Shown piece by piece: positions 36,274 through 46,900 of a DNA stretch of 64,000 bases. The stretch comes from Pseudomonas haemolytica (lineage in GTDB: Bacteria > Pseudomonadota > Gammaproteobacteria > Pseudomonadales > Pseudomonadaceae), in assembly GCF_009659625.1 (NCBI RefSeq), contig NZ_VOIW01000002.1, forward strand, positions 620,001 to 684,000, read 5' to 3'. Position 1 is the first letter of the stretch, and every line of letters begins with the position of its first letter. The notes beneath the pieces are model-generated. The model searched no databases and was not told the origin of the DNA. It was given only the letters and a program-made list of their open reading frames with translations. The translations under genes and the position numbers were made by a program.

Positions 36274-39200
36274 GCACTCAAGCGAATGAATCGCCCCTCA
36301 AGGTGCCAGCGCTGCCCACTGCAGGCAACGCCATCGAAGGGCTCGCCAAAGGCTTGGGCAACGTGGGCGTCGACGGCACGGCGACCTTCGAGATTGCGTT
36401 GCCGATTTCTACCGGTCGGGGTTATGCCCCCACACTGTCATTGGTCTATCGCAGCACGGCGGGTAACAGTGCGTTCGGTTTCGGCTGGGACGTCAACCCT
36501 GGCGCCGTCACACGGCGCACCCAGCGAGGCGTTCCCGATTACGCCGCAGCCGATACATTCCAAGGTCCGGATGCACAACCCTGGATGCCCGAGCGCACCG
36601 CCGACGGCATACTCGTACAGACACAGCGCGACAGTTTTGACCAGTTGCCGCTGGGCCTCACCTACACCGTCACGCGCTACTTCCCCCGGGTCGAGCGCCG
36701 GTTCGAGCGCATCGAGCATTGGCGCTCAGACGGCGACGCCGCCGGGTTCTGGCTGATCCAGGCGCCTGATGGCGACCGACATGTCTACGGCAAAACCCAC
36801 TCGGCGCGCATCGCCGATCCGGATAACCCAAGCCATGTGGCTCAATGGCTGCTTGAAGAAAGCCTGAACGCCCATGGCGAACATATCGGCTACCAGTACC
36901 TGGCCGAGACCGAGCCCCAAACCGAGCCACATGACAGCCGGGCCCAGCGTTATCTGCACAACGTGTGTTACGGCAACGTCAAAGCCCGCGAAAAAGAGAC
37001 CCCCTATCTGCTGAAGACCGACGACCTCTCCAGTGTGGCGTGGCACTTTTACCTGGTGTTCGACTATGGCCAGCGCACCACGACCAGCGACGCGTTACCC
37101 TCCTACGACGCGCTCAAGTCATGGGCCCTGCGCGACGATCCATTTTCCAGTTATATCTACGGCTTTGAGCTACGAACGCTGCGCCTATGTCGGCAGATCC
37201 TGATGTTCCACGCCTTTGCAGATGAGCCCGACATGGGCTCCACCCCAGTGCTGGTCAAGCGCCTGTGGCTCGAGCATCAAACCGCTCGCAATGGGCTCAG
37301 CACCCTGTTCGCGGCACACCAGCAGGCCGTTGACGCTCAAGGAATACTCACCCGCCTGCCACCGCAAGAATACCTGTATCAACCCTCACGCCTGAAACTG
37401 GACATCCGTCGCTACCAGCGCTTTGATGACTTGCCCGGCCTCAATGACGGCCAGCGCTACCAACTGGTGGATTTATACGGCGAAGGCCTGCCGGGGATCT
37501 TGTATCGTGGTGAGCAAGCCTGGTATTACCGAGCGCCTCAGCGGGCCGACGCTTCCACGGGCGATGAGGTGACCTACACACCCACCCAAGCACTGCCCGC
37601 CATTCCCGTGGCTGACGGTTCACGTCCCGTGTATCAGGCTTTACTCGATATCGATGGCGATGGTCGCCCGGAATGGGTCCTGGCCCGGCCAGGCATGGGT
37701 GGTTTCTTCAACCTTGATCCCCAAGGCAAAGAGATGGGGTTTGTGCCGTTCGACGCATTGCCGGTGGAATTCCTGCACTCTGACGCAATATTTGCCGACC
37801 TGATGGGCAGTGGTTTGGGTGACCTCGCACTTGTGGGCCCGCGTAGTGTGCGCTTGTACGCCAATCGCCAGAACGGTTTCGGCCCGGGTATCGAGCGGGT
37901 GCACAGGGTAGACGGCGACAACTTGCCGTCCTTCTCCCGCTCTCCTGCCGACTGGGTCGGCTTCAGCGACATCCTCGGCAGCGGCCAGCAGCACTTGGTG
38001 CGTATCCGTTACAACGAAATCAAATGCTGGCCCAACCTGGGCCACGGGCGATTCGGCAAGGGTCGGGTATTGGCCACCTTGGCGTTCAGGGAGACGACGT
38101 TCAACGCTGCCAACGTGTTGCTGGCGGATCTGGATGGCTGTGGTGCCAGCGACTTGCTGTACCTGACGACCGAGGGGGTAAGCATTTTCATCAATCAGGG
38201 CGGTAATAGCTTCGCCACAACCCCCTTGGTATTACCCTGGCCGTCAGGCGTGGAGTACGACGCCTTATCCCAAGTGAGCGTGACGGACCTGCAAGGCGAT
38301 GGTTACGCCAGCCTGATCATCAGCGTCATGCATCCGCGCCCTCGCCATTGGCGCTATGCTTTTTTTGACAACAAGCCCTGCTTGCTCAGCATTGCCAATA
38401 ACAACCTCGGCGCGCAAGTCAACGTGAGCTACCGCAGCAGCGCGCAGGAATGGCTGGATGAGAAACAGCAGCCTCAAGCCGACGGCAAGCCCGCCGTCAG
38501 CCGGCTGCCCTTCGCGTTCCCTCTGGTCAATCGTCAAGTACTGCGTGATGAGATCAGCAATAACACCCTGACCCAACGTTTCAACTATCGTCGGGCGTAT
38601 TACGATGCCGATGAGCGGGCCTTCCAGGGCTTCGCCCTGTTACTGCAAACCGACAACGAAACCCGAACCGGCGAGGTGCCCGAAGCAGGGGTGCGCACCA
38701 AACGTTGGTTTCACACCGGTCAAGCGCTGGACATGCCCCAGGACGATTACAGCCGCCATGACGCTGACGCTATCAAGCTCGGCCCCACGCTGCTGGGGCA
38801 ACATGATGCCCCTGAGCAGCCACAACCGACCGACCATCAAGACCACCTGATCGCATCACCCACGTCACAGCAAGTACGGGAGGCAGCCTACGCGCTCCGG
38901 GGCCTGCCATTACGGGTGGAAGTATTCGCCCTCGATTCAGCCAACCAGACACCCTACTCGGTGCAACAGTATCGCTATAGGGTCCGCCGGCTGGCACCTG
39001 GCTCAAAACCCTGGGCGCCAATGCTGCCCCTGACGCTGGAGTCCGTGAGTTATCAGTACGAGCAGGTACCCGATGATCCAGTCTGCGAACATCAGGTCAA
39101 CTTGCGCTGGGACACCTATGGCAGCCTGGTTCACAGCGTCACAATTCATGGCGCACGGCGCACGACCGCCAAGGATGCACCACCGGGACTGCTCGATGAT

Positions 39201-40799
39201 GAGCATCAGCAGCAATGGTGGCGTGACACCCACGACCCGGCGCAGCAGGTGTTTTACCTGAGCGAAACCTTGGCGCAATGGATTCATCAGTCACACAACG
39301 ACCAGTGGCGATTGGGTCTGCCCTATCGTCGGCGCGACAACGCCTGGACCCTGCCCAAGGGCCAGCCACCTGCGGGGTTGAACGCGATGGCGATCAACTA
39401 CGAAACGTTGGTCAACCGGCTTTCAGGGCCACTGGGGCCGCAAGCGCCACGCGAGCTGAACGGCTTGTCGATCCAGTACTACCGCGAGCCAGGCGGCAAG
39501 GGGCAGACCTTGGCGCCTGGAACCGCAACCTTCCAGGCGCTGGCCGATTATCAAGAAACCGCCGAACTGGCCCCCGCCGCGTTGAAAGCGTTGGAAAAAA
39601 TTCCCGACATGCCGGGCCAATCCGCCGAAGACCTGCCAAGCCGCCTGCGCCAAATCGGTTATCGCCCCATGGCCGTGTTTTTTCATGCCAATGACCAGGA
39701 GCGCCAAGCGCCTCCCGACCTTTGGTCAATCCGTCGCCAGTTTCCTCGCTACCTCAACGCCAAGCGTTTCTATCGCTTACAGGCCTGGCGGCTGACGCAA
39801 GCCGAGAGCGAAACCACGCTGACCCATGACCCTTACAGGTGTCAGGTCATCCAAGTCAAACACGCCGACGGCTGCATCACCCACATCACGCATGACTACC
39901 GTTTGCTCCAGCCGACCAGCATTACCGACGCTAACGGCACACGCGAGCAAGCGCTGTACGATGCGTTCGGTCGCGTGCTCGCGACCAGCGTCCAAGGGCA
40001 AGAAGCGGGAAAGCCCGTCGGCTTTGGGCAATTGTCGGCCTATCGCAGGCCGATGGGCGCGGGCGTCGATTCAGCCATTGAGTCACCCGCAGGGGTTCTC
40101 GGCGAGGCGGCCAGTGCCTGTTGCTACGACCCGCTCAGTTGGATGGGCTCGATCGCTGCGGCGGACAGGCAAGCGCAGTGGGTCAGCCAACGCTATCTGT
40201 TGCCCGACGGGCATATACGCGCCACTGCCAGGCTGCGCCTGAAAAACAAGGCAAAAACCTTGAGTACAAGTGAAAAAGCCTTGGTTGACTTGATCCACAA
40301 GACCCGGCGCGAACCCGCCCGCAGCCTGATATTGACCGCCGACCGCTATACCCACGACCAAGAGCAACTCATCCACATGACCCTCGCCTGCCATGACGGC
40401 TTTGGGCGCACCTTGCAAAGCAAACAAAAAGCCGAGCCGGGACCAGCCTGTGCCGTGGCCGACAACGGTGACCTGAGCGCCAGGAACGGCGCCCTCCAGA
40501 CGGTTGAGGCTGACCCGCGCTGGTGTGTCAGCGAGCACACCGAGTACAGCCCCAAGGGCCAGATCATTCGGGTGTATCGCGCCTATTATGCCGACCGCCA
40601 CAGGTATATCGACGGTAAGGCCTTGCGCCAGTTCCTGCACAGTGACAGACAGTTCCATGACCCCCTCGGTCGCCCCACCCGCACCCTCACGGCCAGGGAT
40701 AGCGTGCGACAAACCACCTACTGGGCCTGGTACACCGTCAGCGAGGATGAAAACGATACCTGGGAGCCGCCTGCGCACGAACTGTCTTCCCACGCGTGA
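36270..40799 (+). CDS. tcaC: Tc toxin B component (TcaC/TcdB-type), first copy
   Basis: This 1509-residue protein has an N-terminal SpvB domain (FEIALPISTGRGYAPTLSLVYRST), FG-GAP/beta-propeller repeats (DIDGDGRPEWVLA, DLMGSGLGDLALVGP, GQQHLVRIRYNEIKCWPNLGHGRFGKG), then TcdB middle and C-terminal Rhs-like parts ending near GRPTRTLTARDSVRQTTYWAWY. With a TccC protein it builds the BC cocoon that docks on the A channel. It is coupled to the A genes. An opposed tccC gene ends 55 bases beyond its stop. A close paralog lies at 43959-48554. Confidence 0.94.
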   Translation: MSTQANESPLKVPALPTAGNAIEGLAKGLGNVGVDGTATFEIALPISTGRGYAPTLSLVYRSTAGNSAFGFGWDVNPGAVTRRTQRGVPDYAAADTFQGPDAQPWMPERTADGILVQTQRDSFDQLPLGLTYTVTRYFPRVERRFERIEHWRSDGDAAGFWLIQAPDGDRHVYGKTHSARIADPDNPSHVAQWLLEESLNAHGEHIGYQYLAETEPQTEPHDSRAQRYLHNVCYGNVKAREKETPYLLKTDDLSSVAWHFYLVFDYGQRTTTSDALPSYDALKSWALRDDPFSSYIYGFELRTLRLCRQILMFHAFADEPDMGSTPVLVKRLWLEHQTARNGLSTLFAAHQQAVDAQGILTRLPPQEYLYQPSRLKLDIRRYQRFDDLPGLNDGQRYQLVDLYGEGLPGILYRGEQAWYYRAPQRADASTGDEVTYTPTQALPAIPVADGSRPVYQALLDIDGDGRPEWVLARPGMGGFFNLDPQGKEMGFVPFDALPVEFLHSDAIFADLMGSGLGDLALVGPRSVRLYANRQNGFGPGIERVHRVDGDNLPSFSRSPADWVGFSDILGSGQQHLVRIRYNEIKCWPNLGHGRFGKGRVLATLAFRETTFNAANVLLADLDGCGASDLLYLTTEGVSIFINQGGNSFATTPLVLPWPSGVEYDALSQVSVTDLQGDGYASLIISVMHPRPRHWRYAFFDNKPCLLSIANNNLGAQVNVSYRSSAQEWLDEKQQPQADGKPAVSRLPFAFPLVNRQVLRDEISNNTLTQRFNYRRAYYDADERAFQGFALLLQTDNETRTGEVPEAGVRTKRWFHTGQALDMPQDDYSRHDADAIKLGPTLLGQHDAPEQPQPTDHQDHLIASPTSQQVREAAYALRGLPLRVEVFALDSANQTPYSVQQYRYRVRRLAPGSKPWAPMLPLTLESVSYQYEQVPDDPVCEHQVNLRWDTYGSLVHSVTIHGARRTTAKDAPPGLLDDEHQQQWWRDTHDPAQQVFYLSETLAQWIHQSHNDQWRLGLPYRRRDNAWTLPKGQPPAGLNAMAINYETLVNRLSGPLGPQAPRELNGLSIQYYREPGGKGQTLAPGTATFQALADYQETAELAPAALKALEKIPDMPGQSAEDLPSRLRQIGYRPMAVFFHANDQERQAPPDLWSIRRQFPRYLNAKRFYRLQAWRLTQAESETTLTHDPYRCQVIQVKHADGCITHITHDYRLLQPTSITDANGTREQALYDAFGRVLATSVQGQEAGKPVGFGQLSAYRRPMGAGVDSAIESPAGVLGEAASACCYDPLSWMGSIAAADRQAQWVSQRYLLPDGHIRATARLRLKNKAKTLSTSEKALVDLIHKTRREPARSLILTADRYTHDQEQLIHMTLACHDGFGRTLQSKQKAEPGPACAVADNGDLSARNGALQTVEADPRWCVSEHTEYSPKGQIIRVYRAYYADRHRYIDGKALRQFLHSDRQFHDPLGRPTRTLTARDSVRQTTYWAWYTVSEDENDTWEPPAHELSSHA

Positions 40800-40809
40800 A
40801 ACGTGAAGC

Positions 40810-40845
40810 CACCGTGGCCGACTCAGTTGAGTCACAGCCACGGTG
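40810..40845. terminator. Hairpin between convergent tcaC and tccC genes (bidirectional terminator)
   Basis: The stem CACCGTGGC / GCCACGGTG encloses a second palindrome GACTCA-GT-TGAGTC. It fills most of the 55-base gap between two convergent stops and could end transcription from both sides. No T tract follows on either strand. Confidence 0.55.
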
Positions 40846-40854
40846 ATGCGTCAA

Positions 40855-43608
40855 TCAGCGGCGCCGCCCTGCACGTGCAGGCGTAGCGCTTCTGGGGCTG
40901 TAGGCGCTCCACTTGGCTGGGTTAGCCTCCCACGGCGCATCGACCCTGCGTTGACCCCGATAGAAAATTACCCTGCCGCCCAGTTGCGCTCGATGCCGAT
41001 AGAGCCAGCGCAGCTCCGAGGCCGTAGCCGATGGTCGTGACTTTTTGACCACCTGCCCGATCGCCAGATCGTCAAGGGCGAAATGGACCACCGCGTTACT
41101 CTGCGGATCGGTCAGGGTTTCCAAAGCGGATTTGCTGCTTCGATTGACCAGCTTTTGCTGGATACCGAGTAAACCCTCGCCGATGAATTGGATAGCAGTT
41201 GCCTCGGCTGAATATTTTCCTGCCGCAAGATTACGTACAAATCTCCTCGCGAACTGCTGGTTGCAAGTGGTCGCCGTACAACCTGAGTACCTCGCAACAA
41301 TACCTTCATAGAAGGGCTGAACGTTGGCCGATATTTGCTCACGAAGTTCTGCCTTGAGACGTGTTGCTATCGAATCTTCACCCGGCACCGGCGTCACCAA
41401 GTCCCTGAACTCGACAGGCGCAAGTTCGCGGAAAGTGAAGAACTGGCGAACGTTGGACCCCAGCCCGGCAGTCCAGCGCTGTAGATCCGCACCTGGAAAA
41501 TAGGCCGCCATCGTGTCACCACGCCCACTCAGTATCGACCAGAAGCTGCGGTAACTGCCCACCGTATGAGCCAAACCGAAGATTATGTCGCCTCGCCCCG
41601 GCTGGAACTGCTCGCCAAACGACGTTTGCGTGCCATCGGCATCCCTGAACCGCAGGGGGTTGCCCAGGACCATCGCATACAGGTTCAGACCATCCACATC
41701 ACCCAACGGGTCCGGGCTGATCCAGCGTTGCAGCCACGGCGCGTAATAGCGCGAGCCGTAGTAATACAACCCGGTTGCGTCGCGCTCCTTACCCGCGTAG
41801 CGGCGCACCTTATAGTTGGCCCGCTGCGTACCGTTGGTTGCCCACCACGCCGTTGCGCCATAAGGATAATAATGCTCCTGGCTCAGCAACTGCGCTTGCT
41901 CGTCCAACTCCAGTGAATGGCTATTGAGGTGATCGAGGATGCTGAATTGCAACTGCTCGGCACTCATATCACTGGGGCGACCGGCGTCCCACTGCAACAC
42001 CGTGACACGGCCGCCGCCCGTATCAATGTCCAGCACGTTCAAGCGCTTGCCGGGTTGTATGTGCAGGTGCAAACCCGGCAAGTAATACGTTAGATGTGTA
42101 TGGGGGGTGCTTGCGACCTGCTGGCTTCTGAGCTTGGCTGCCCGCTGGCCCTGACTGTCGTAGAGATAACTTTCCACATCGGGGTCACCCTGCTCTCGCT
42201 GCACCTGGGTCGCGTGAGTCAGTTGGTTGCGCACGTTCCAGCCGAGCTGCTGGCCGCCGCCCAGCATTTGCTGATTACCGTTGGCATCAAACATCGTCGC
42301 CCAGTGCCCCGGCGCGCCGTCAGTGACTGACAAGGCACGATTGCTACCCGCAGCCACACGCATGTCCTGGGTGTAACCTGTTCCGCTACCCGGCACATGG
42401 CGAAGACGTGTCAAGTTGCCATTTTCATCGTAGGTATAATGCTGGGTGTAATTGCGCCAGAGCCCGGGGTCGGTTGCACCGAACGTCACCCGCCCTGGCG
42501 CCGCCTGCCCTCTGTTGCCGACATTTTCCCGACCGCTGGCCTGGGTCAACTGGTACAGCGTGTCGTACTGGTAACGACTGACCGCATCAATGCGCGCATT
42601 GCTGTGCCATTGGGTCGGCTGGGCCTGGTCGCTGAGACTGAGGATATTGCCTACTGGGTCGTACTCGTACACAAGATCCTGTAAAGGCGTGGTGGCCTCG
42701 CCCTTGCGATACACCGTCAGTTGCAGCAAGCGATAATCCTCAGCAGCATATTTCGCTACTTTGGTGACATCATTGCCCGCACGCTCGGACTCCGCTTGCC
42801 CGTTGGCGTTGTACACGCGCTGGTCCATCAACACCTGACGCGTTCCCCCCTTCAGGGTCAGCGCTACTTCCTTCAGCCAGCCCTGTTGCCCGTAGCGCCA
42901 GTGCCGGCGATTATCCTTTGCGTCGACCTGCTCGAGCAGCGCCCCCAAGGCATCGTAGCGCCAGGTCGTGGTATGGGCTTCGCCCACCAACTGTTCGGCT
43001 TGTTTGTCATCGCTCGATGGCCAGTCAACTGTCGACGTATCCATGCGAAACCGTCGGGTCTGCTTGATGAGGCTCCCACCGATTCCGTACTCATCCATCC
43101 ACAGAACGCCGGCCGGGTCCGCATGATGAATCAGTTGGCCACAACGGTTGCCGGCCGCCTCCGCGGGCTCGGCTGCCGCATAGGTCAGGCGCTCGACACA
43201 ACGCGGCCGTGGCTCATCCGCAGCCTGTTCAAATACCGCCACGGGGCGTAACACGCGATCGTAGCGCCACTCCTGATGGGCTTGACGCGAATCCCAGCGA
43301 TGCAATAGCTGCCCCGCTTCACCGCGTAATACCAAGCGCCAGCCGGCATCGGCGCTCTCGGTGTGCACTGGCTCGCCCGACAGACTGTAAATGTTCGATT
43401 GCGACGCCACACCCACAGCACCGCGCGCCAATTGTCGTGGGCCCCACTGACCGAGCAACAAACCACTGGTTCCAAACACCTGTCGGGTGACCCGTGCCTG
43501 CGGGGTCTGCGTCACGTTCTCGCGGTGATATTGAAGGGTACGTACGGCCAGTCCACGAGGGTCCATGGCCTTCAAGGTAGGTGTATTTCGATGCAGAGAA
43601 TTAGACAT
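40855..43608 (-). CDS. tccC: Tc toxin C component (TccC-type, Rhs core), first copy
   Basis: This 917-residue protein has YD/Rhs repeats over its first 650 residues (HTYDENGNLTRLRHVPGSGTG, WNVRNQLTHA), ending in the Rhs-associated core YYYGSRYYAPWLQRWISPDPLGDVDGLNLYAMVLGNPLRFRDADG. The last about 258 residues are the hypervariable toxin domain carried inside the BC cocoon. I recognise no enzyme family in it; CTATTCNQQFARRF and RVIFYRGQRR are notable stretches. Unusually the gene faces tcaC instead of following it. It shares its upstream region pattern with the second copy. Confidence 0.92.
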   Translation of the reverse strand: MSNSLHRNTPTLKAMDPRGLAVRTLQYHRENVTQTPQARVTRQVFGTSGLLLGQWGPRQLARGAVGVASQSNIYSLSGEPVHTESADAGWRLVLRGEAGQLLHRWDSRQAHQEWRYDRVLRPVAVFEQAADEPRPRCVERLTYAAAEPAEAAGNRCGQLIHHADPAGVLWMDEYGIGGSLIKQTRRFRMDTSTVDWPSSDDKQAEQLVGEAHTTTWRYDALGALLEQVDAKDNRRHWRYGQQGWLKEVALTLKGGTRQVLMDQRVYNANGQAESERAGNDVTKVAKYAAEDYRLLQLTVYRKGEATTPLQDLVYEYDPVGNILSLSDQAQPTQWHSNARIDAVSRYQYDTLYQLTQASGRENVGNRGQAAPGRVTFGATDPGLWRNYTQHYTYDENGNLTRLRHVPGSGTGYTQDMRVAAGSNRALSVTDGAPGHWATMFDANGNQQMLGGGQQLGWNVRNQLTHATQVQREQGDPDVESYLYDSQGQRAAKLRSQQVASTPHTHLTYYLPGLHLHIQPGKRLNVLDIDTGGGRVTVLQWDAGRPSDMSAEQLQFSILDHLNSHSLELDEQAQLLSQEHYYPYGATAWWATNGTQRANYKVRRYAGKERDATGLYYYGSRYYAPWLQRWISPDPLGDVDGLNLYAMVLGNPLRFRDADGTQTSFGEQFQPGRGDIIFGLAHTVGSYRSFWSILSGRGDTMAAYFPGADLQRWTAGLGSNVRQFFTFRELAPVEFRDLVTPVPGEDSIATRLKAELREQISANVQPFYEGIVARYSGCTATTCNQQFARRFVRNLAAGKYSAEATAIQFIGEGLLGIQQKLVNRSSKSALETLTDPQSNAVVHFALDDLAIGQVVKKSRPSATASELRWLYRHRAQLGGRVIFYRGQRRVDAPWEANPAKWSAYSPRSATPARAGRRR

Positions 43609-43681
43609 AAACTCATGACCTGATTAGCTAAGGTCAAAAAAGTCTAGGGAGGCGCTCTGTGGAGTGGGGGTATTGCGAGCG

Positions 43682-43692
43682 GTTTTATGTAT
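43682..43692 (-). promoter_or_regulatory. Conserved element upstream of first tccC
   Basis: ATACATAAAAC (minus strand) lies about 75 bases before the tccC start. The same 11 bases lie about 80 bases before the second tccC (51751-51761). A second shared block, CCCTAGxCTTT, is nearer the start in both. Together they suggest a conserved promoter; the exact -10 and -35 are not certain. Confidence 0.5.
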
Positions 43693-43807
43693 CTAATTAC
43701 AGGGGCAGAATACGATTGAGTCTGCTGCGCAGCCCAACGGGAACAAACGCTTACCGCCACAGATGCTGGGCTACGGCGGTGTAAATACCTAGGCCCGGCC
43801 CCGTTAA

Positions 43808-43822
43808 CCTGCGTGATAGCGT
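43808..43822 (+). promoter_or_regulatory. 15-base element before the remnant A start, repeated from 28871
   Basis: CCTGCGTGATAGCGT is identical to the block at 28871-28885. It lies 44 bases before the remnant A start codon, close to the 50-base spacing at the intact A gene. It should drive the second TcB gene, now that the A gene is gone. Confidence 0.55.
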
Positions 43823-43832
43823 TTTTTCATTT

Positions 43833-43853
43833 CCCGCCGAACCCATCGGCGGG
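43833..43853 (+). promoter_or_regulatory. Hairpin just before the remnant A ribosome site
   Basis: A perfect 8-base stem CCCGCCGA / TCGGCGGG with a 5-base loop sits 13 bases before the ATG at 43867, directly beside GTGAAGGA. In the mRNA it could limit translation, or the early stem may protect the 5' end. The intact A gene has no equivalent hairpin. Confidence 0.5.
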
Positions 43854-43866
43854 AGTGAAGGAACGT

Positions 43867-43962
43867 ATGAATATGCAAGCCGACAGCAGCTCCTTGCTCG
43901 CCCAACTGATTGATCACCCACACCCTCGCGCCCCCGCCCCAGCGAGCCGGGGTCAGGCATGA
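43867..43962 (+). pseudogene. Remnant of a second Tc A gene (31 codons), coupled to TcB
   Basis: This short frame reads MNMQADSSSLLAQLIDHPHPRAPAP and aligns with METSNRSLLARLVERPVPPG, the start of the intact A protein: SLLA-L and the acidic/Pro end are shared. After about 25 codons the match ends and the frame runs into the TcB start (GCATGA), overlapping it by four bases. So the rest of an A component (some 2400 codons if split like the intact one) has been deleted. The frame has AAGGA just upstream and is probably still translated, feeding ribosomes into TcB. Confidence 0.7.
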
Positions 43963-46900
43963 GCGACGACACTCTCAAACTGCAGGTCAACACCCCGGCG
44001 CTGCCCAAAGGCGGTGCTGCCATCCAAGGCACCGGCAAGGGCTGGGGCGATATCGGCTCCAGTGGTACGGCAAGCTTTGAGATTCCCTTACCGATCTCTC
44101 CCGCGCGCGGCTACACGCCCGCCATGTCGCTGACCTACCACAGCGGCGCCGGTAACGGCCCCTTCGGCCTGGGCTGGGGAGTGCCCCTGCGCGCCGTCAG
44201 CCGACGTACCTCCCATGGCGTGCCGGCCTACACGGAGCACGACGTACTGGTGGGCCCCGATGCGCAAATATGGCTACCAGAACGCGACGCCGCAGGTGCG
44301 ATCGTCAGCCGGTCCACGACCTCTTTCAATGGTTTGCCACTGACCATCGCCTACACGGTCACCCGGTACTTTCCCAGGATCGAGAGCCACTTCGACCGTA
44401 TCGAGCACTGGCACTCGGCAACCGATACGGCAGGCTTCTGGTTGATACAAAGTGCCGATGGCAGTCAGCACTTTTACGGGAAGACCGCATTGGCCCGGAT
44501 TGCCGATCCGGACCACCCGCACCATGTAGCGCAATGGTTGTTGCAGGAAAGCCTGAATGCCCACGGCGAGCACATTTACTATCACTACAAAAAAGAAACC
44601 GATCCCTCACACTACCCGAGGGACTGTCGCGCCCAGCATTACCTGGAACGCGTCTGCTACGGCAACTTCACCGCCAAGGAGCAGGAACAGCTCTACCTCT
44701 GGCAGACCGACGATAAGCCGGACATAGGCTGGCACTTTCAGTTGCTCTTTGATTATGGCGAACGTGACCTTGAACTGGATCAGCGACCGACGTACCAGGC
44801 CACACGGGAATGGCCGGCACGCCCCGACCCCTGCTCGGATTTTTCATTCGGCTTCGAGCTGCGCACCCTGCGCCGTTGCAACCAGATTCTGATGTTCCAC
44901 CACTTCCCCAAGGAAGCACAAATGGGCGCCGACCCGGTGCTGGTCAAACGTCTGCTGCTGGAATACCGCGCCCCCAGCCATGTCAGCCTGTTGATGGGGG
45001 TGCATGAGCAGGCTTTTGACAGCTTGGGCAATAGCGTGAGCCGCCCGCCGCTGGAGTGCTTTTACCAATCGAGCCAGCTCAAGGTGGACCAGAGCAGCTA
45101 TCAGCCCTTCAGTTCGCTGCCCGGGCTGCATGACAGTGAGCGTTATCAACTGGTCGATCTGTATGGAGAAGGCCTACCCGGTGTGTTGTATCGCGCCGAC
45201 AAGAGTTGGTACTACCGTGAACCCGTCAGGGCGCAGCACACGAAAACCGGCGACGAGGTGATTTACGGCGCGGCCCAGGAGTTGGCGCGGGTGCCGGTCG
45301 CCGACAGCACTCGGCCCATCCACCAGGCGCTGGCCGATGTGGACGGCGATGGCCGTCTGGACTGGCTGGTTGCCCAACCGGGGATGAGCGGTTTTTTCAG
45401 CCTGGACGAACAGCGCAACTGGTCAACCTTCACGCCGTTCGATGCGTTCCCGTCGGAATTTTTCCATCCCCAGGGAATACTCGCCGACTTGATGGGGACG
45501 GGACATCCTGACGTTGCCATGATCGGCCCCCGTAGTGTGCGCCTGTATGCCAATCGCCGAAAAAAAGGCTTCGAACCCGCCATTGAGGTGCCTCATACGC
45601 TCGACGACACCTTGCCGATCGTTTCTGCCTCGCCCAACGAACTGGTGGCGTTCAGCGATGTGCTCGCCACGGGCCAGCAGCATCTGGTGCGTATACGTCA
45701 TAACGAAGTGAAATGTTGGCCAAACCTGGGTCGAGGACGTTTTGCCCGGGGGTTTGTGTTGGCCACGCTGCCGTTGCGTTATGAAATATTCAAGGCAACC
45801 CATGTACTGCTCGTCGACCTGAATGGAGGTGGCGCTACGGACTTGCTGTATTTGAGCGCCGACCACCTGAGTATTTTCCTCAATAAAGGCGGCAACGGCT
45901 TCGAGGTGGATGCGATCAAAATTCCATGGCCAGAGGGCGTGCGCTACGACGACCACTGTCAGGTCAACGTCGTCGACGTGAACGGCCTGGGCTGCCCTAG
46001 CCTGATCCTGACCGCCGCCCACCAGACCCGCATGCACTGGCGCTACGACTTTTTCACCCAAAAGCCCTGGCTGCTCCTGCGAACCGACAACAACATGGGG
46101 GCTCAGGCCTCGATCAAATATCGCAGCAGTGCCCAGGAATGGCTGGATGAAAAACGTGAGCGCCATGCCAACGGCCAGCCGGCTATCAGCCAGTTACCCT
46201 TTGCGCTGCTGCTGGTCAGCCAACACACCCAACGAGACGAAATCACCGGCAACCGGCTGACACAACACTGGCGCTATCGCCAGGCTTATTACGACCGCAC
46301 AGACCGCGAATTTCGTGGTTTCGGGCTGGTGCAGCAAACTGACACCGAGAGCAGCAAAGACACGCAACACAGCCAGGGTTTCAGCGCCCCCGTGCGCACC
46401 AGAACCTGGTTTCATACCGGGCACTCCATCGACATGCCCACCCTCGGCCATAGCACTCACGACCCACAGGCCAAGGTGATGGGCCGCACGCTGGTCAGCC
46501 GATACAAGGCGATATCCGGGGCACAGCCGCTGGATCATCACGACGACTTGATCAGCGATCCTGCGCCACCGCTGGCACGCGAAGTGGCACGCGCACTCAG
46601 CGGCAGTGTGCTACGCGTGGAGGTGGCAGCGGCGCACCCGGCGCAAGGCACCGTGCCCTATGCTGTCACGCAACAGCGTTATCTGATCCGTGAACTGGCG
46701 CCGAACAGTGCCCATACGCCCTATGCTCGGCTATTGCCATTAGCCCTGGAGTCGATCAGCTATCAATATGAAGGGGTGGAAGATGATCCGGTGTGCCAGC
46801 ACCAGATCAACCTGCGCTGGGATGCCTATGGCTGCCTGGTGCATGGTGTCACCCTGCATTGTGCCCGCCGTACAAGCGCCTCCAGCTCACCGCCTGCCGT

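Noticed and set aside
40858..41631. ADP-ribosyltransferase reading of the first TccC tail, from RVIFYRGQRR
   Set aside because: The following STS and ExE motifs expected in that family are not present, so no enzyme was assigned.
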